From Nocardioides sp. BGMRC 2183 (GTDB lineage Bacteria; Actinomycetota; Actinomycetes; Propionibacteriales; Nocardioidaceae), in the NCBI GenBank assembly GCA_008123405.1, contig VSSA01000011.1, positions 1 to 64,000 on the forward strand: DNA of 64,000 nucleotides. Direction: 5' to 3'. Positions 50,417 through 60,968 of this stretch are shown here, in pieces. Position 1 is the first letter of the stretch; the number at the start of each line of letters is the position of its first letter. Both the position numbers and the translations under genes were made by a program. The notes below the pieces were generated by a model that saw only the letters and a list, made by a program, of their open reading frames with translations, ran no database searches and was not told where the DNA came from.

Positions 50417-51754
50417 TCACTGGAGTGCCTCGACCTCGGAGAGGAACTTGTCCCAGGACTCGCCGGGGTCGGTGCCCTGGTCGACGCGGTTGATGGCGTC
50501 CTGGAACTTGCCGAGGATGTCGGAGTACAGCGGACCGTGGTACGGCTGCACGTCGATCGCGGCGGCCCGGTTGCTGTAGATCTCACCGGCCGGCGCGTTG
50601 TTGAAGTACTCGTCGGTCGACTCCAGCACCACCGGGTCCTCGAGAGCCTCGACCTGCGAGGGGAAGTTGCCGGTGACCTCGAAGACCTTGGCCTGCTGCT
50701 CGGGTGCGGTGATCCAGGCGGCGAACTCCTGCGCCTCTTCCTGGTGGGTGGAGGACTTCGGGACGGTCAGGTAGGAGCCGCCCCAGTTGCCGCCGCCGCC
50801 GGGGAAGACGTCGGCGATGTCCCAGACGACGCCCTTGGGCGCCGGCTCACCGGTGTTGGTCTTGATGTTGGCGCGCATCCAGCCCGGGCACGGGATCGTG
50901 GCGAAGCCGTCGTTGGTGTAGCTGGCGTTCCAGTCGTCGCTCCACTGCGCGTTCTTGGTGGAGAGCGCCTCGGTGTGGGACGTGACCGTCTCGTAGACCG
51001 CCTCGAGCTCGGGGTTCTCGACGTTGACGGTGTTGTCGGCCTCCTCGAACGGGTACTCGACCTGGTTCAGCATCGCCTGGGCGATCGAGCCGGAGGCGTC
51101 GTACCAAGCAGTGTTGGGGAGCGCCTTCACGAACTTCTCACCGAGGGCGTAGTAGTCGTCCCAGGTGCCCATCAGCTTGGCCACCTCGGCCCGGTCTGTC
51201 GGCAGTCCGGCCTTCTTGAACAGGTCGGAGCGATAGCAGATCGCCTCGGGTCCCGCATCGGTCGCATAGCCGAGCAGCGCACCGTCCGGCGTGGTGGCGG
51301 CGGCCTCCTTGAAGTCGAGCCAGCGACCCTCGACCTCGTCGGAGGAGAGGTCGACCCAGCGTTCGGGCGCGGCGACCAGGGCCGGCATGAAGTCGCCCTC
51401 GACGGCCACGACGTCAGGCAGGCCCTCGTTGGCCTGGAGCAGGGTGTTGAGCTCGTTCTTCCAGTCGTCCCAGAGGGAGACCTTGGTCTGCTCGACCTGG
51501 ACGTCGGGGTTGGCCTCGTTCCACTCCTCGATCAGCGCGTCGTAGCCGAACTCGCCGAAGGTGGTGATGGTCAGGGTCTCGCCCTCGGCGAGCTGCTCCT
51601 GCTCGGCGGACTCGGTCGGGTCACTGCCCCCGCCGCAGGCGCTGGTGACGCCGAGCACGAGAGCGGTGACGGCCGAGGCCGCGAGGAAACGGTTGCGCCG
51701 GCGCGGGCCGGCGAAGGCCGACCCGGACCGGGGCCGGTGATTGGTGGTGCGCAC
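50417..51754 (-). CDS. Sugar-binding lipoprotein of ABC transporter (CebE-like)
   Basis: This 445-residue extracellular solute-binding protein of family 1 has an Arg-rich signal peptide ending in lipobox VTSAC near residue 38; the Cys is lipid-anchored. EGETLTITTFGEFGYDALIEEW opens the mature domain. I chose the GTG at 51754 because AGGAG lies 8 bases upstream; longer in-frame starts run through the operator. It heads the uptake operon and should bind a beta-glucoside such as cellobiose. Confidence 0.91.
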   Translation of the reverse strand: MRTTNHRPRSGSAFAGPRRRNRFLAASAVTALVLGVTSACGGGSDPTESAEQEQLAEGETLTITTFGEFGYDALIEEWNEANPDVQVEQTKVSLWDDWKNELNTLLQANEGLPDVVAVEGDFMPALVAAPERWVDLSSDEVEGRWLDFKEAAATTPDGALLGYATDAGPEAICYRSDLFKKAGLPTDRAEVAKLMGTWDDYYALGEKFVKALPNTAWYDASGSIAQAMLNQVEYPFEEADNTVNVENPELEAVYETVTSHTEALSTKNAQWSDDWNASYTNDGFATIPCPGWMRANIKTNTGEPAPKGVVWDIADVFPGGGGNWGGSYLTVPKSSTHQEEAQEFAAWITAPEQQAKVFEVTGNFPSQVEALEDPVVLESTDEYFNNAPAGEIYSNRAAAIDVQPYHGPLYSDILGKFQDAINRVDQGTDPGESWDKFLSEVEALQ

Positions 51755-51818
51755 GGATGGGACTCCTGCCTGGGCGTGACATTGGACGGGCTTGGGTGGA
51801 AGTCCCGGTGGAACAGGG

Positions 51819-51834
51819 TGAGAGCGCTTCCACT
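51819..51834 (-). promoter_or_regulatory. LacI-type operator upstream of the sugar-binding protein gene
   Basis: TGAGAGCGCTTCCACT carries the AGCGCT core (51822-51827) and matches the CebR/CelR operator consensus TGGGAGCGCTCCCA with two mismatches. It lies 65 bases before the binding-protein start and would repress the uptake operon until sugar is present. Confidence 0.7.
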
Positions 51835-51951
51835 CGTTAACGGTGCTCACCATGACATGCGTCACAGCAGTCGTCAATGGCTGACGCCGGAATCTGCCTA
51901 CTTCCGGTTCAAAGTGAGCGATGGGTGCGGTGAGCGGCGATGTGGAAAGAA

Positions 51952-51965
51952 TGGGAGCGCTTCCA
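51952..51965 (+). promoter_or_regulatory. LacI-type operator upstream of the MsiK-like ATPase gene
   Basis: TGGGAGCGCTTCCA differs from the CebR/CelR consensus TGGGAGCGCTCCCA by one base. It lies 111 bases before the ATPase start, on the other side of the divergent gap from the operator at 51819, so the ATPase is probably co-regulated with the uptake operon. Confidence 0.75.
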
Positions 51966-52076
51966 CTAGACCCACGTACGACGGCGTCGTATTGTGAGCG
52001 CAGTCACGATGCTCGGCGGGCCGTGGTCGCTCACGATCCGCCGCCGTGCACGCCGTACATCGAAAGGGAGACGGAC

Positions 52077-53249
<1,173 letters not shown>

Positions 53250-53301
53250 GGTCGCGCCGGTGCCGGCCGGCAGTGCCAGCCGGCGACCAGTGCGGATCGG
53301 C

Positions 53302-54015
53302 TCACCCCTGCAGGACGTGGCCGCCGTCGACGACGAACTCCGCTCCCGTGCAGTACGACGAGTCCGGGCCGGCCAGGAACGCGACCATAGCTGCCACCTC
53401 GTCGGCGTCGGCTCGACGGCGGATCGGCTGCCGCTCGAACACGGCGTCCGACAGCCCGTGCGTCATCTCGGTGCGCACCGGCCCCGGGTGCACCGAGTTC
53501 ACCCGCACGCCGGTGCCAGCCATGTCCTGGGCGGCGGACTTCGTCATTCCCCGCACCGCCCACTTGCCGGCGACGTAGGCGAACTGGTTCGGCTTCGGGA
53601 TCAGCCCCGCCACCGAGGAGATCGTGACGGCGGATCCCGCTCCTCGCTCCCTCATCAACGGAAGCAGATGCTTGAGACCCAGGAAGGTGCCGGTCACGTT
53701 GACCTCCTGCACTAGTCGGAAGTCTTCGACCGTGCAGTCTTCGACCGTCCCGAACCGCAGCACGCCCGCCGAGGTGACCAGGGCCGACACCGGACGACGC
53801 GCCAGCGAGGTGGCGAGGGACTTCCATGCGACCTCGTCGGTGACGTCGAATTCGCGGGACTCGCCGGGGAAGTCGGCCCGAGGAGCTGTCAGGTCCAGCC
53901 CGAGGACGTCGTACCCGTCGTCGGCGAGGCGCTTCGCGCAGGCCGCTCCGATGCCGCTCGACGCGCCGGTGACGACGGCGACGCCGGGGTCGGACCTCTG
54001 CTTCGGGACGGTCAC
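53302..54015 (-). CDS. SDR family oxidoreductase
   Basis: This 237-residue short-chain dehydrogenase has VTGASSGIG at the cofactor loop, LDLTAPR after strand 2, and the active site YVAGK following TISSVAG. The GTG at 54015 overlaps the TRAP permease stop (GTGA), so it is the last gene of the TRAP operon. It probably oxidises or reduces the imported solute, perhaps a hydroxy or keto acid. Confidence 0.88.
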   Translation of the reverse strand: MTVPKQRSDPGVAVVTGASSGIGAACAKRLADDGYDVLGLDLTAPRADFPGESREFDVTDEVAWKSLATSLARRPVSALVTSAGVLRFGTVEDCTVEDFRLVQEVNVTGTFLGLKHLLPLMRERGAGSAVTISSVAGLIPKPNQFAYVAGKWAVRGMTKSAAQDMAGTGVRVNSVHPGPVRTEMTHGLSDAVFERQPIRRRADADEVAAMVAFLAGPDSSYCTGAEFVVDGGHVLQG

Positions 54016-55475
54016 TTCATCAGCCCCGGGAGCCACAACACGTACTCGGGGAAGAACACGATGGTGAGCGCGAACGCGATGGTGATGGGGTAGAACCAGG
54101 CGATCCCCTGGAAGACCTCACCAAGGCTCATCTTCACTCCGGAGTCGCGAGCGATGCGATGGACGATGTACACGAGGATCCCGACCGGTGGGGTCAGCAC
54201 CGCGAGTTCGCCCATCAGGACGGCGAAGACGCCGAACACGATGGGGTCGACACCCAGCGACATGCCGATCGGCAGCAGGATCGGAACGGTGATGAGCATC
54301 ATCGGGACCGGGTCCATGAACGTCCCCAGCACCAAGTAGAGGACCAACACCAGCAGCATGAAGCCGATCGGACCGGTGTCCGCATTCTCGAGGTACTCGC
54401 TGAAGACCCGCGGGATGCCGCTGACGGCCATGAACCGGCCGAAGATGTGGCCGCCGATGATGATCAGGAAGATGCTTCCCGAGGTGATGACCGTCTCTCG
54501 GGTGGCGCCGCCGATCGACTCGCGCAACGTGCCGAAACCCTTCGTGACGAGCACCATCAGACCTGCAGCGACGGCACCGAATGCTCCGGCCTCGGTCGGC
54601 GTGAACACCCCGAGGTACAGCCCGCCCAGCACCACGCCGACCAGCACGAGTACCGGCCAGATTCCCAGGCTGGCGCGCAGCCGCGGCCCGATGGGCTGCC
54701 GTTGCCCCTTCACGCTCGGGGCCAGCCGTGGGATCAGCAGCACCAGGGCGACCATCGCGATCGCGTACGCGACGTGGAGCAGGATCCCGGGGAGCATGCC
54801 GGCCATCAGCTGCTGGCCTACCGGGACCTGGGCGATCCCGGCGTAGATGACCAGCAGGATGCTCGGCGGGATGAGCTGGCCGCCGGTGCCTGCCATCATC
54901 AACGCACCGGCGGCGAACCGCTTGTCGTAGCCGGCCTTCACCATCTCGGGTATGCCGGTGCGGCCGAGAGAGTAGACGATGCCGGTGGTGGACCCACTCG
55001 CGGCGCCCATCGCGGCGCCGGCGAAGTTGGTGCTGACCGCAAGACCGGCCGGGGTTCGCCCGACGATGGCGCGCACAGCGCTGTAGATGTCGGCGCCGAG
55101 GCCGCTGCGCTCGAGCAGGAGGCCCATCAGGACGAACATCGGGATGACGCTCAAGGTCCAACTGCTCGTGCTCGACCACGCCACCTCGTGAAGGCTGTTG
55201 ATCGCACCGGTGGTGGTGCCGGTGACGGCCCACAGGCCGATCAGGCCCACCACGGCGAGGGCGATGCCGACCGGCACGCGCAGGAACATCAGCCACAGCA
55301 GCATCACCAGGGAGACGCCGCCGAGGCTGATCTCGGTCGGTCCGCTGAACATGACATACGTGCAGTAGCCGAGGACCACGGGGGCGCTCAGCACGAATCC
55401 TGTCGCGAACCGTGCGGAGCGCTTCGGACGGTCCGTTGGCGGTGACTGCTCCGGGGACTTCGTCATCACGGTCAT
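54012..55475 (-). CDS. TRAP transporter, large membrane subunit (DctM type)
   Basis: This 487-residue protein has about 13 hydrophobic segments and is the ion-coupled channel of a TRAP transporter. SVIPMFVLMGLLLERSGLG, STNFAGAAMGAASGSTTG and GTGGQLIPPSILLVIYAGIA are strongly family-typical. The N-terminal 60 residues add two extra segments. Its ATG overlaps the small-subunit stop (ATGA). Confidence 0.93.
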   Translation of the reverse strand: MTVMTKSPEQSPPTDRPKRSARFATGFVLSAPVVLGYCTYVMFSGPTEISLGGVSLVMLLWLMFLRVPVGIALAVVGLIGLWAVTGTTTGAINSLHEVAWSSTSSWTLSVIPMFVLMGLLLERSGLGADIYSAVRAIVGRTPAGLAVSTNFAGAAMGAASGSTTGIVYSLGRTGIPEMVKAGYDKRFAAGALMMAGTGGQLIPPSILLVIYAGIAQVPVGQQLMAGMLPGILLHVAYAIAMVALVLLIPRLAPSVKGQRQPIGPRLRASLGIWPVLVLVGVVLGGLYLGVFTPTEAGAFGAVAAGLMVLVTKGFGTLRESIGGATRETVITSGSIFLIIIGGHIFGRFMAVSGIPRVFSEYLENADTGPIGFMLLVLVLYLVLGTFMDPVPMMLITVPILLPIGMSLGVDPIVFGVFAVLMGELAVLTPPVGILVYIVHRIARDSGVKMSLGEVFQGIAWFYPITIAFALTIVFFPEYVLWLPGLMK

Positions 55476-56113
55476 CGAATGGTCCTGGCGTCGGTGGCGG
55501 GTGTGTCCATGGAGATGTGGTGGGTCGGGTCGTTGAGTTCGCTCTCGATCGCAGAGACGGGGGGCGCATCTGGGTCGTTGCGCAGCGTCTCGACGGCCGA
55601 CATCAGGCAGGCCAGCGTGAACCCGGCGAAGCCGAGCGGGACGAGGAAGCGGAACGGCCACAGGGGAAGATCGCCGATCGGGGCGTACTCCCCGGCCGCC
55701 ATCTGCTCACGTGCCTCCAGCCAGCCGTACCAGGCGAAGAGCGCCCCGACGATGCCGACGAGCACGAGAACGAGAACGTCGACGCCTCGGCGGAGGCGGC
55801 CAGGGACCGCATCCATGAGGAAGTCCACCTGGATGCGAGCTCCGGTGCGCTGTGCGAGTGCGATGCCGGTGAAGGCGATGGTCGTCATCAACCAGGCGGA
55901 GACCATGTCGTTCGCTCCGGTGATGCCTGAGTTGACGGTGAACCGCAGCAGGACATCGATGACGACAATGATCAGGAGTGCGAACACTCCCACGCCGCCG
56001 AGCACGGCATAGAACAACCACAGCGCGTCAGTCGCTCGACGAAGCCGGGAGTGGCCCCCAGCGACGACGGGCCCGTCGTCACTGGCCACCTCCGACGAAC
56101 TTGTTGTGCTCAC
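55472..56113 (-). CDS. TRAP transporter, small membrane subunit (DctQ type)
   Basis: This 213-residue protein has four hydrophobic helices and the small-subunit motif RFTVNSGITGANDMVSAWLMT near residue 51. It pairs with the DctM protein downstream. The N-terminal 20 residues and the C-terminal 30 are polar and cytoplasmic. It starts at GTG, 18 bases after the binding-protein stop. Confidence 0.9.
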   Translation of the reverse strand: MSTTSSSEVASDDGPVVAGGHSRLRRATDALWLFYAVLGGVGVFALLIIVVIDVLLRFTVNSGITGANDMVSAWLMTTIAFTGIALAQRTGARIQVDFLMDAVPGRLRRGVDVLVLVLVGIVGALFAWYGWLEAREQMAAGEYAPIGDLPLWPFRFLVPLGFAGFTLACLMSAVETLRNDPDAPPVSAIESELNDPTHHISMDTPATDARTIR

Positions 56114-56131
56114 ATCTCCTCCTTGACGCGA

Positions 56132-57400
56132 TCAGGACGACGCGTTGATGCCGAACACCTCGGACATCACGGCGTCCAGCCAGGGGTCGAGGTCGATCTC
56201 CGGAGCCTCCGCTGGGTTGTCGAGGGTGTCGACGAATCCCTGCAGATCGGTGTAGTCGGTGGCGAAGCCGAGGTCCTCGACGATGCCGAGCCACTTCTCG
56301 TGCGCGGCCTCGTACTCGGACATCTGCTCGGCCGGATCCTCGACGGAATCGGGAGCGGTGTCGGGCATCCCGGCAAGGATCTCGTCGTGGAACGAGTCGA
56401 TGGTCTGCTGGACCTCGGGCTCCGGCTGATCGAACTCGACGCCATGCTGCTCAGCCTGGGTCGCGAACTGCCAGTAGTACTCGATCTGGTCCTGCACGAA
56501 GCTCTCGATCCAGGCCCGGACGCCGGCGTACATCTGCTCCTGGTCGTCCTCGTCGAGGCGCTCCCAGGCGGCGTTGCTGATGGTCACCCCGTCCTGGTTC
56601 CAGCCGTTGAATTGGAGGGGGACGTAGTGGCCTCCGAGCTCCCACAGTCCGGAGAGCACGTAGTGGGCCGGATAGGTCATCACGCAGTCGACGACGCCAC
56701 GCTGATAACCCTCGTAGATCTCCTCCGGAAGCAGGGTCACCGGGGTTGCACCCAGGTTCTCCACCTCGTCGGCCCAGGTCTGGCCGGCAATTCGGATCTT
56801 GCGGCCCTTGAAGTCGTCGACGGTGTTGATCGCGTCCTTGCAGAAGAGGTCGTACTGCTGGACCAGTGCGAGCGATGCGATGTAGCGGATGCCGAGCTTG
56901 TCGAGATCGCCGTCGAGGACGCCTGTGTCGACCGCGAACTCGAGGTGAGCGCCGATCTTCTGGAGGAGCCCGGCGGGGAACGCCGCGGTGTTGAGGAACG
57001 ATGCGGAGCTGAGCCAGTTCGCCGTGGGGAAGTCCGCGGGGGAGGCGGGAGGCTGCACTCGCCCCATGTCGAGCAGGCCGTCGTTCATCGCCGCGGCGAG
57101 CTCGTCGGTCGGCGCGACGCTGTTGGACCAGAAGTACTCGAACTCCACGTCGCCGTCGGTGGCCTCGGTGACGGAGTCCCCGTATGCCTTGCTGGCGTCC
57201 GCGAAGGCATTGCCGGGCGCGTAGATGTCTTGGAACTTCAACGTGGTGTTGCTCGAAGCAGCGGACCCGCCTCCGGCGCATGCGGTCAACATCGCCAACG
57301 AGGCGATCCCGACTCCGATGCCGAGCGCGCGTGCACGCGCCGTGCGGTGGCCTGCTGTTCCCGGACGAGGGGCCTCGCCGGTGCGGTGCGGGTTCATCAT
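56132..57400 (-). CDS. TRAP transporter substrate-binding protein (DctP type)
   Basis: This 422-residue protein has a signal peptide ending in a lipobox, MLTAC, near residue 41, so it is a lipoprotein, as expected for a Gram-positive TRAP system. GRKIRIAGQTWADEVENLGATPVTLLPEEIYEGYQRGVVDC in outline holds the conserved Arg that clamps a carboxylate. The substrate is therefore probably an organic acid. It heads the TRAP - SDR operon; AAAGG precedes the ATG. Confidence 0.92.
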   Translation of the reverse strand: MMNPHRTGEAPRPGTAGHRTARARALGIGVGIASLAMLTACAGGGSAASSNTTLKFQDIYAPGNAFADASKAYGDSVTEATDGDVEFEYFWSNSVAPTDELAAAMNDGLLDMGRVQPPASPADFPTANWLSSASFLNTAAFPAGLLQKIGAHLEFAVDTGVLDGDLDKLGIRYIASLALVQQYDLFCKDAINTVDDFKGRKIRIAGQTWADEVENLGATPVTLLPEEIYEGYQRGVVDCVMTYPAHYVLSGLWELGGHYVPLQFNGWNQDGVTISNAAWERLDEDDQEQMYAGVRAWIESFVQDQIEYYWQFATQAEQHGVEFDQPEPEVQQTIDSFHDEILAGMPDTAPDSVEDPAEQMSEYEAAHEKWLGIVEDLGFATDYTDLQGFVDTLDNPAEAPEIDLDPWLDAVMSEVFGINASS

Positions 57401-57448
57401 TGAGCCTTTCTGCTGTGCCACCTACAGTGGTGCGGGTCACTGCTAACC

Positions 57449-57460
57449 ATATGCATGATT
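57449..57460. promoter_or_regulatory. Probable GntR operator in the TRAP divergent promoter
   Basis: ATATGCATGATT is identical to the 12-mer in the promoter of the GntR/FCD regulator (44470). It lies 49 bases before the DctP start (minus) and about 73 bases before the NTF2-like start (plus), so it could control both directions. Confidence 0.55.
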
Positions 57461-57532
57461 CGTCTAGATTGGCCAGGAGTGAACGACGATGAGACGGCCA
57501 GCCATCAGGGCAGGTCTGCGAGGAGGTCTTTG

Positions 57533-57985
57533 GTGAACGGGAACGATGAGTCCGCCTCTCTGGCGCGTGTGGAGCTGTTCGCGCAGCGGTTCTACGCGCG
57601 GTATGCCGAGGCGGTGGACAGCGCCGACGAGAAGGCGCTGAGGTCGCTGTTGGCCGCCGATGTCGAGCTCACCCGCGCAGGTCGGACGGACCGGGGCATC
57701 GAGGCATTTCTTGACGTGTACCGGACCCACTGGGCCCAGGGGATCGGTCTGTGTCAGCACCAGGTCACCAATGTGAGTGTCGAACGCGACCTCGACGGCG
57801 TGCGCGCTACTGCCTACTTTCGTGCGCTCTTCTTCGAAGAGGCACGCACCCGATTGATCGTTGGTCGGTACGTCGACGACCTGGTCGAGTCCGGCGACGA
57901 GCCCCACGCGGGGCTGGTGGTCACCCACAAGCGCAATGTCGTCCAGCGCATCGTGACGCTGCCGACTGCGGACGTCATCGAGTAA
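57533..57985 (+). CDS. NTF2/SnoaL-like protein
   Basis: This 150-residue cone-fold protein starts ELFAQRFYARYAEAVDSADEKALRSLLAADVELTRAGR in outline, with ARLIVGRYVDDLVESG and HKRNVVQRIV in the sheet. I chose the GTG at 57533 because AGGAGG lies six bases upstream; the frame is open from 57455 without a better site. It is divergent from the TRAP operon and followed 18 bases later by an SDR gene. Confidence 0.8.
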   Translation: MNGNDESASLARVELFAQRFYARYAEAVDSADEKALRSLLAADVELTRAGRTDRGIEAFLDVYRTHWAQGIGLCQHQVTNVSVERDLDGVRATAYFRALFFEEARTRLIVGRYVDDLVESGDEPHAGLVVTHKRNVVQRIVTLPTADVIE

Positions 57986-58003
57986 CAGGTCAGGACAGGT
58001 GGA

Positions 58004-58798
58004 ATGAGCGCAGAGCAACCAACCTTCGACGAACCGTCGGCGGACCCTTGCCTCCCGCGAGGGGTCGTGGTGACCGGCGCCGCAGCAGGCCTCGGACTGG
58101 GCATCGTGGATGTCCTCGTCGAGACGGGGCACGCGGTGGTCGGCCTGGATCGTGATCCGGAGGTCGTCGACGTTCTCTCCGCACGCGGAGAGGGCCACCA
58201 CGCTGTCGTTGGAGACGCGACCGACGAGAGCGTCCTGACCGAGGCGTGTGAACGTGCCGCCGAGCTCGGGAACGGTCTGCTCGCCGTCGTCCTGAACGCC
58301 GGAGTGACGTCCCCGGGGCCTTCGGTGGACTACCCGCTCGAGGAGTGGGACCGGGTGCTCGATGTGAATCTACGCGGTGCCTTCATCGGTGCCCGTGTCG
58401 CTCGACCGTTCTTGGGAGCGTCGGGGAGCGTCGTCATGCTGTCCTCGATCGTGGCCCGGCAGGGCTTCGCAGCACGCGCGTCCTACTGTGCGTCGAAGGC
58501 AGGGGTGGAAGGCTTGGTCCGCTCGCTGGCGATGGAGTGGGGTCCTGATGGAATCCGTGTCAACGCGATTGCACCGGGAACCATCGAGACCGAGATGCAG
58601 CGCCAGATGATCGCTGCAGGTCGACTCTCCCAGGGCGCGGCGCTGCAGCGGATTCCCATGGCGCGGATCGGCAAGCCGCACGACATCGGCAACGCGGTCG
58701 AGTTCCTGATCTCCCGGCGCTCGGCCTACATCACGGGGGTCGTCCTCCCCGTCGATGGAGGTTGGGCGGCCGGAGGGCTGCCGTCCACGGTCGCCTGA
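58004..58798 (+). CDS. SDR family oxidoreductase
   Basis: This 264-residue short-chain dehydrogenase has VTGAAAGLGLG at the cofactor loop, VVGLDRDPE after strand 2 (NAD-like), catalytic region MLSSIVARQG and YCASK, and APGTIETEM. With the NTF2-like protein it forms a two-gene unit divergent from the TRAP - SDR operon; both sides may process one imported acid. A stable hairpin follows the stop. Confidence 0.89.
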   Translation: MSAEQPTFDEPSADPCLPRGVVVTGAAAGLGLGIVDVLVETGHAVVGLDRDPEVVDVLSARGEGHHAVVGDATDESVLTEACERAAELGNGLLAVVLNAGVTSPGPSVDYPLEEWDRVLDVNLRGAFIGARVARPFLGASGSVVMLSSIVARQGFAARASYCASKAGVEGLVRSLAMEWGPDGIRVNAIAPGTIETEMQRQMIAAGRLSQGAALQRIPMARIGKPHDIGNAVEFLISRRSAYITGVVLPVDGGWAAGGLPSTVA

Positions 58799-58825
58799 GG
58801 GCCACGGTCCGGTGAGGCAAGCGGC

Positions 58826-58853
58826 GCAACCCTGGGGCGGCCGCCCGGGTTGC
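58826..58853 (+). terminator. Stable hairpin after the SDR gene
   Basis: GCAACCC (58826-58832) and GGGTTGC (58847-58853) enclose the self-complementary GGGCGGCCGCCC (58835-58846), giving an almost continuous stem. No T-run follows. It probably ends the 57533-58798 transcript. Confidence 0.5.
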
Positions 58854-58891
58854 CGTCGCGTGTCTCACACCGGCGCCGCGGCGGACGAGGA

Positions 58892-60304
58892 ATGCGCCCT
58901 CGGTCACGATTGTTGACCACCGACGTGCCCGACGACTCCCGCCGCGTCTCCCTGCTGCTCGGCCTCCTCTTCGGCCTCGCCGGCATGGGCTCCTCCTCGG
59001 CGGCCGTCGCGCTCCCGCTGCTCGGCCCGGACCTCGGCGTCTCAGTCGGGGCCGCTACCTGGACGATCAGCCTCTACGCGCTGATGCTCGCGGTCACCAC
59101 TGCCACCTATGGCCGGTTGGCCGACCTGATGGGCATCAAGGTGCCGCTGTTGATCGGGATCGGACTGATGGCGGCGGGTGCCGTCGTCGCGGCGCTGGCG
59201 CCGACCTTCGAGGTGCTACTGGTGGCACGGCTCTTCCAGGGCGCGGGTGCGGCGGCTGTCCCGACGTTGGGGGTGGCGATCGTCAGCGCCCGGTACGAGA
59301 ACGAGATCCGCGGCCTGGCGCTGGGCCGACTGGCCGGGATGGCGGCCGCGGTCAGCTGCCTGGGTCCGCTCATCGGCGGAGTCGTCGAGGCCGCATTCGG
59401 GTGGCGGGCAGTGATGGCACTCCCGGTGCTCGGGATGCTGGTCGTCCCCTTCATCTGGAGGGCGCTGACCGACCAGGGCACCGGCGCGGCACTGGACATC
59501 TTCGGTGCGCTGCTCGTGGCGCTGACCGCCGGTGGCGTGGTGCTGCTCGTGCAGTCGCCGTCGTCCGGGGTCCTGGTCGCGGTCGCGGGCGCGCTGCTGC
59601 TCCTCGTCGGCACCCCGGCGGTCACCTACTGGGTCCGTCGGCGGCCCGACGGCTTCCTGCCGCTGGACGTGATCCGCAACGGGACCGTGGTGCGGTGCGC
59701 GGCCGCCGCTTCCGCCGTACCGGCGGCGTGGTTCGCGTCGCTGATCGCGGTCCCGGCGGTGCTGGTGGCCGACGGATGGGAGCCTTACCAGGTCGGCCTG
59801 CTGTTGCTCCCGGCCGCGCTGCTCTCGCTCGCGCTGCCCCGGTTCGCCGGCTGGCTGATCGCCACGATCGGGCCGGCACGGGCTATCGGGGTCGCCGCCG
59901 CCATCGCGTCCGTGGCGATGCTGATCGGTGCTCTCGGCGCCCACTTCGTCGATCCGGTGCTGCTCGCGATCTCGCTGCTCGTGGTCTGCGCTGCGTTCGG
60001 TGCCGGGCAGCCGGCGCTGGGCGCAGCGGTCGGTGAGGCGGTCCACGTCCATGTCCGCGGGGTCGCCCTCGGCGTGGCCACGCTGGTCTTCATGACCGGC
60101 GGCTCGGTCGGTTCGGCCGCCGTCGGCGGACTGGGGGAGTTGATCGGGGTGGACGGGAGTCTGCTGGTCCTCGCCGTACTGCCGCTCCTGGCGCTGGTCG
60201 CGTTGGTACCGGAGATGCGTCGGTCGGCCTCGGCCGCCGAGCCCCCGGCGCACTGGTCGGAGGAGGCCGAGGACGCCAGCCGATCCGCCTGGGGTTCTGC
60301 CTGA
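58892..60304 (+). CDS. MFS transporter, drug/metabolite efflux type (DHA2-like)
   Basis: This protein of about 470 residues has up to 14 hydrophobic segments, starting LLLGLLFGLAGMGSSSAAVALPLLGPDLG. ATWTISLYALMLAVTTATYGRLADLMG carries the loop 2-3 motif, as in EmrB/QacA-type exporters. The start is uncertain: ATG 58892 has GACGAGG very close, and GTG 58925 is an alternative. The TetR gene downstream (43 bases) may control it, which is common for this family. Confidence 0.82.
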   Translation: MRPRSRLLTTDVPDDSRRVSLLLGLLFGLAGMGSSSAAVALPLLGPDLGVSVGAATWTISLYALMLAVTTATYGRLADLMGIKVPLLIGIGLMAAGAVVAALAPTFEVLLVARLFQGAGAAAVPTLGVAIVSARYENEIRGLALGRLAGMAAAVSCLGPLIGGVVEAAFGWRAVMALPVLGMLVVPFIWRALTDQGTGAALDIFGALLVALTAGGVVLLVQSPSSGVLVAVAGALLLLVGTPAVTYWVRRRPDGFLPLDVIRNGTVVRCAAAASAVPAAWFASLIAVPAVLVADGWEPYQVGLLLLPAALLSLALPRFAGWLIATIGPARAIGVAAAIASVAMLIGALGAHFVDPVLLAISLLVVCAAFGAGQPALGAAVGEAVHVHVRGVALGVATLVFMTGGSVGSAAVGGLGELIGVDGSLLVLAVLPLLALVALVPEMRRSASAAEPPAHWSEEAEDASRSAWGSA

Positions 60305-60346
60305 AGTTCGCCCACGCGGCGGGCCTGCCAGTGCCACACTGGTCCG

Positions 60347-60946
60347 GTGGTGAGTACGACGAAGCAGGTGCGGAGCGGACGCGCCCCGATCGTCGAGGCG
60401 GCGGTGCGTCACTTCACTGAGCGCGGCTATCACGGCACCTCGATGCGCGACATCGCCGCCGAAGCGGGGGTGACGGTGGCCAGCATCTACCACCACTTCC
60501 CGTCCAAGCAGGACGTGCTGGTGCACATCATGGCGGGCACGATGACCGACCTGCTCGCCATCACCCGCCGCGCCGCCGCGGAGGTCGTGGACGATCCGGT
60601 GGCGCGGCTCTGTGCGGTCGTCGACGCGTGGATCCTCTTCCACACCAACCGGCAGCCGGAGGCCCTGATCGGCGCCTCGGAGATCCGTAGCCTCGAGGGT
60701 GACGGGCGTGACCTGGTGATCGGACTGCGCGACGAGCAGGAGGCACTGTTCCGCGGGATCGTCGCCGATGGCGTCGAGCGCGGCGCGTTCGCGACGACCT
60801 ATCCCCGCGAAGCGGCCCGGGCCATCCTCAACATGGGATCGGCCGTCTCCTCGTGGTACCGACTCGACGGGGGAGCATTGACCCCGGAGCAGATGGCCGA
60901 GCGCTACCGCGACTTCGCGCTGGGCACCGCGCGCGCCCGCTGCTGA
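60347..60946 (+). CDS. TetR family transcriptional regulator
   Basis: This 199-residue repressor has a helix-turn-helix at residues 10-57 (AAVRHFTERGYHGTSMRDIAAEAGVTVASIYHHF in outline), ending in the family-typical YHHFPSKQ. The C-terminal domain resembles TetR proteins of fatty acid and sterol metabolism. Two GTG codons open the frame and no clear ribosome-binding site is present. It converges on the APH-like gene. The AACGATCGTT palindrome at 63176, ahead of the acyl-CoA dehydrogenase, is a likely target. Confidence 0.87.
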   Translation: MVSTTKQVRSGRAPIVEAAVRHFTERGYHGTSMRDIAAEAGVTVASIYHHFPSKQDVLVHIMAGTMTDLLAITRRAAAEVVDDPVARLCAVVDAWILFHTNRQPEALIGASEIRSLEGDGRDLVIGLRDEQEALFRGIVADGVERGAFATTYPREAARAILNMGSAVSSWYRLDGGALTPEQMAERYRDFALGTARARC

Positions 60947-60968
60947 TCGACCGAGGTCAGGCGCGCGG

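Noticed and set aside
51755-51877. Longer start for the sugar-binding lipoprotein
   Set aside because: It would place the operator at 51819 inside the coding region and put about 40 extra residues before the signal peptide.
53250-53301. GC-rich imperfect inverted repeat after the MsiK-like gene as a terminator
   Set aside because: Arms GGTCGC/GCGACC are short and the inner pairing is broken; there is no T-run, so I did not list it.
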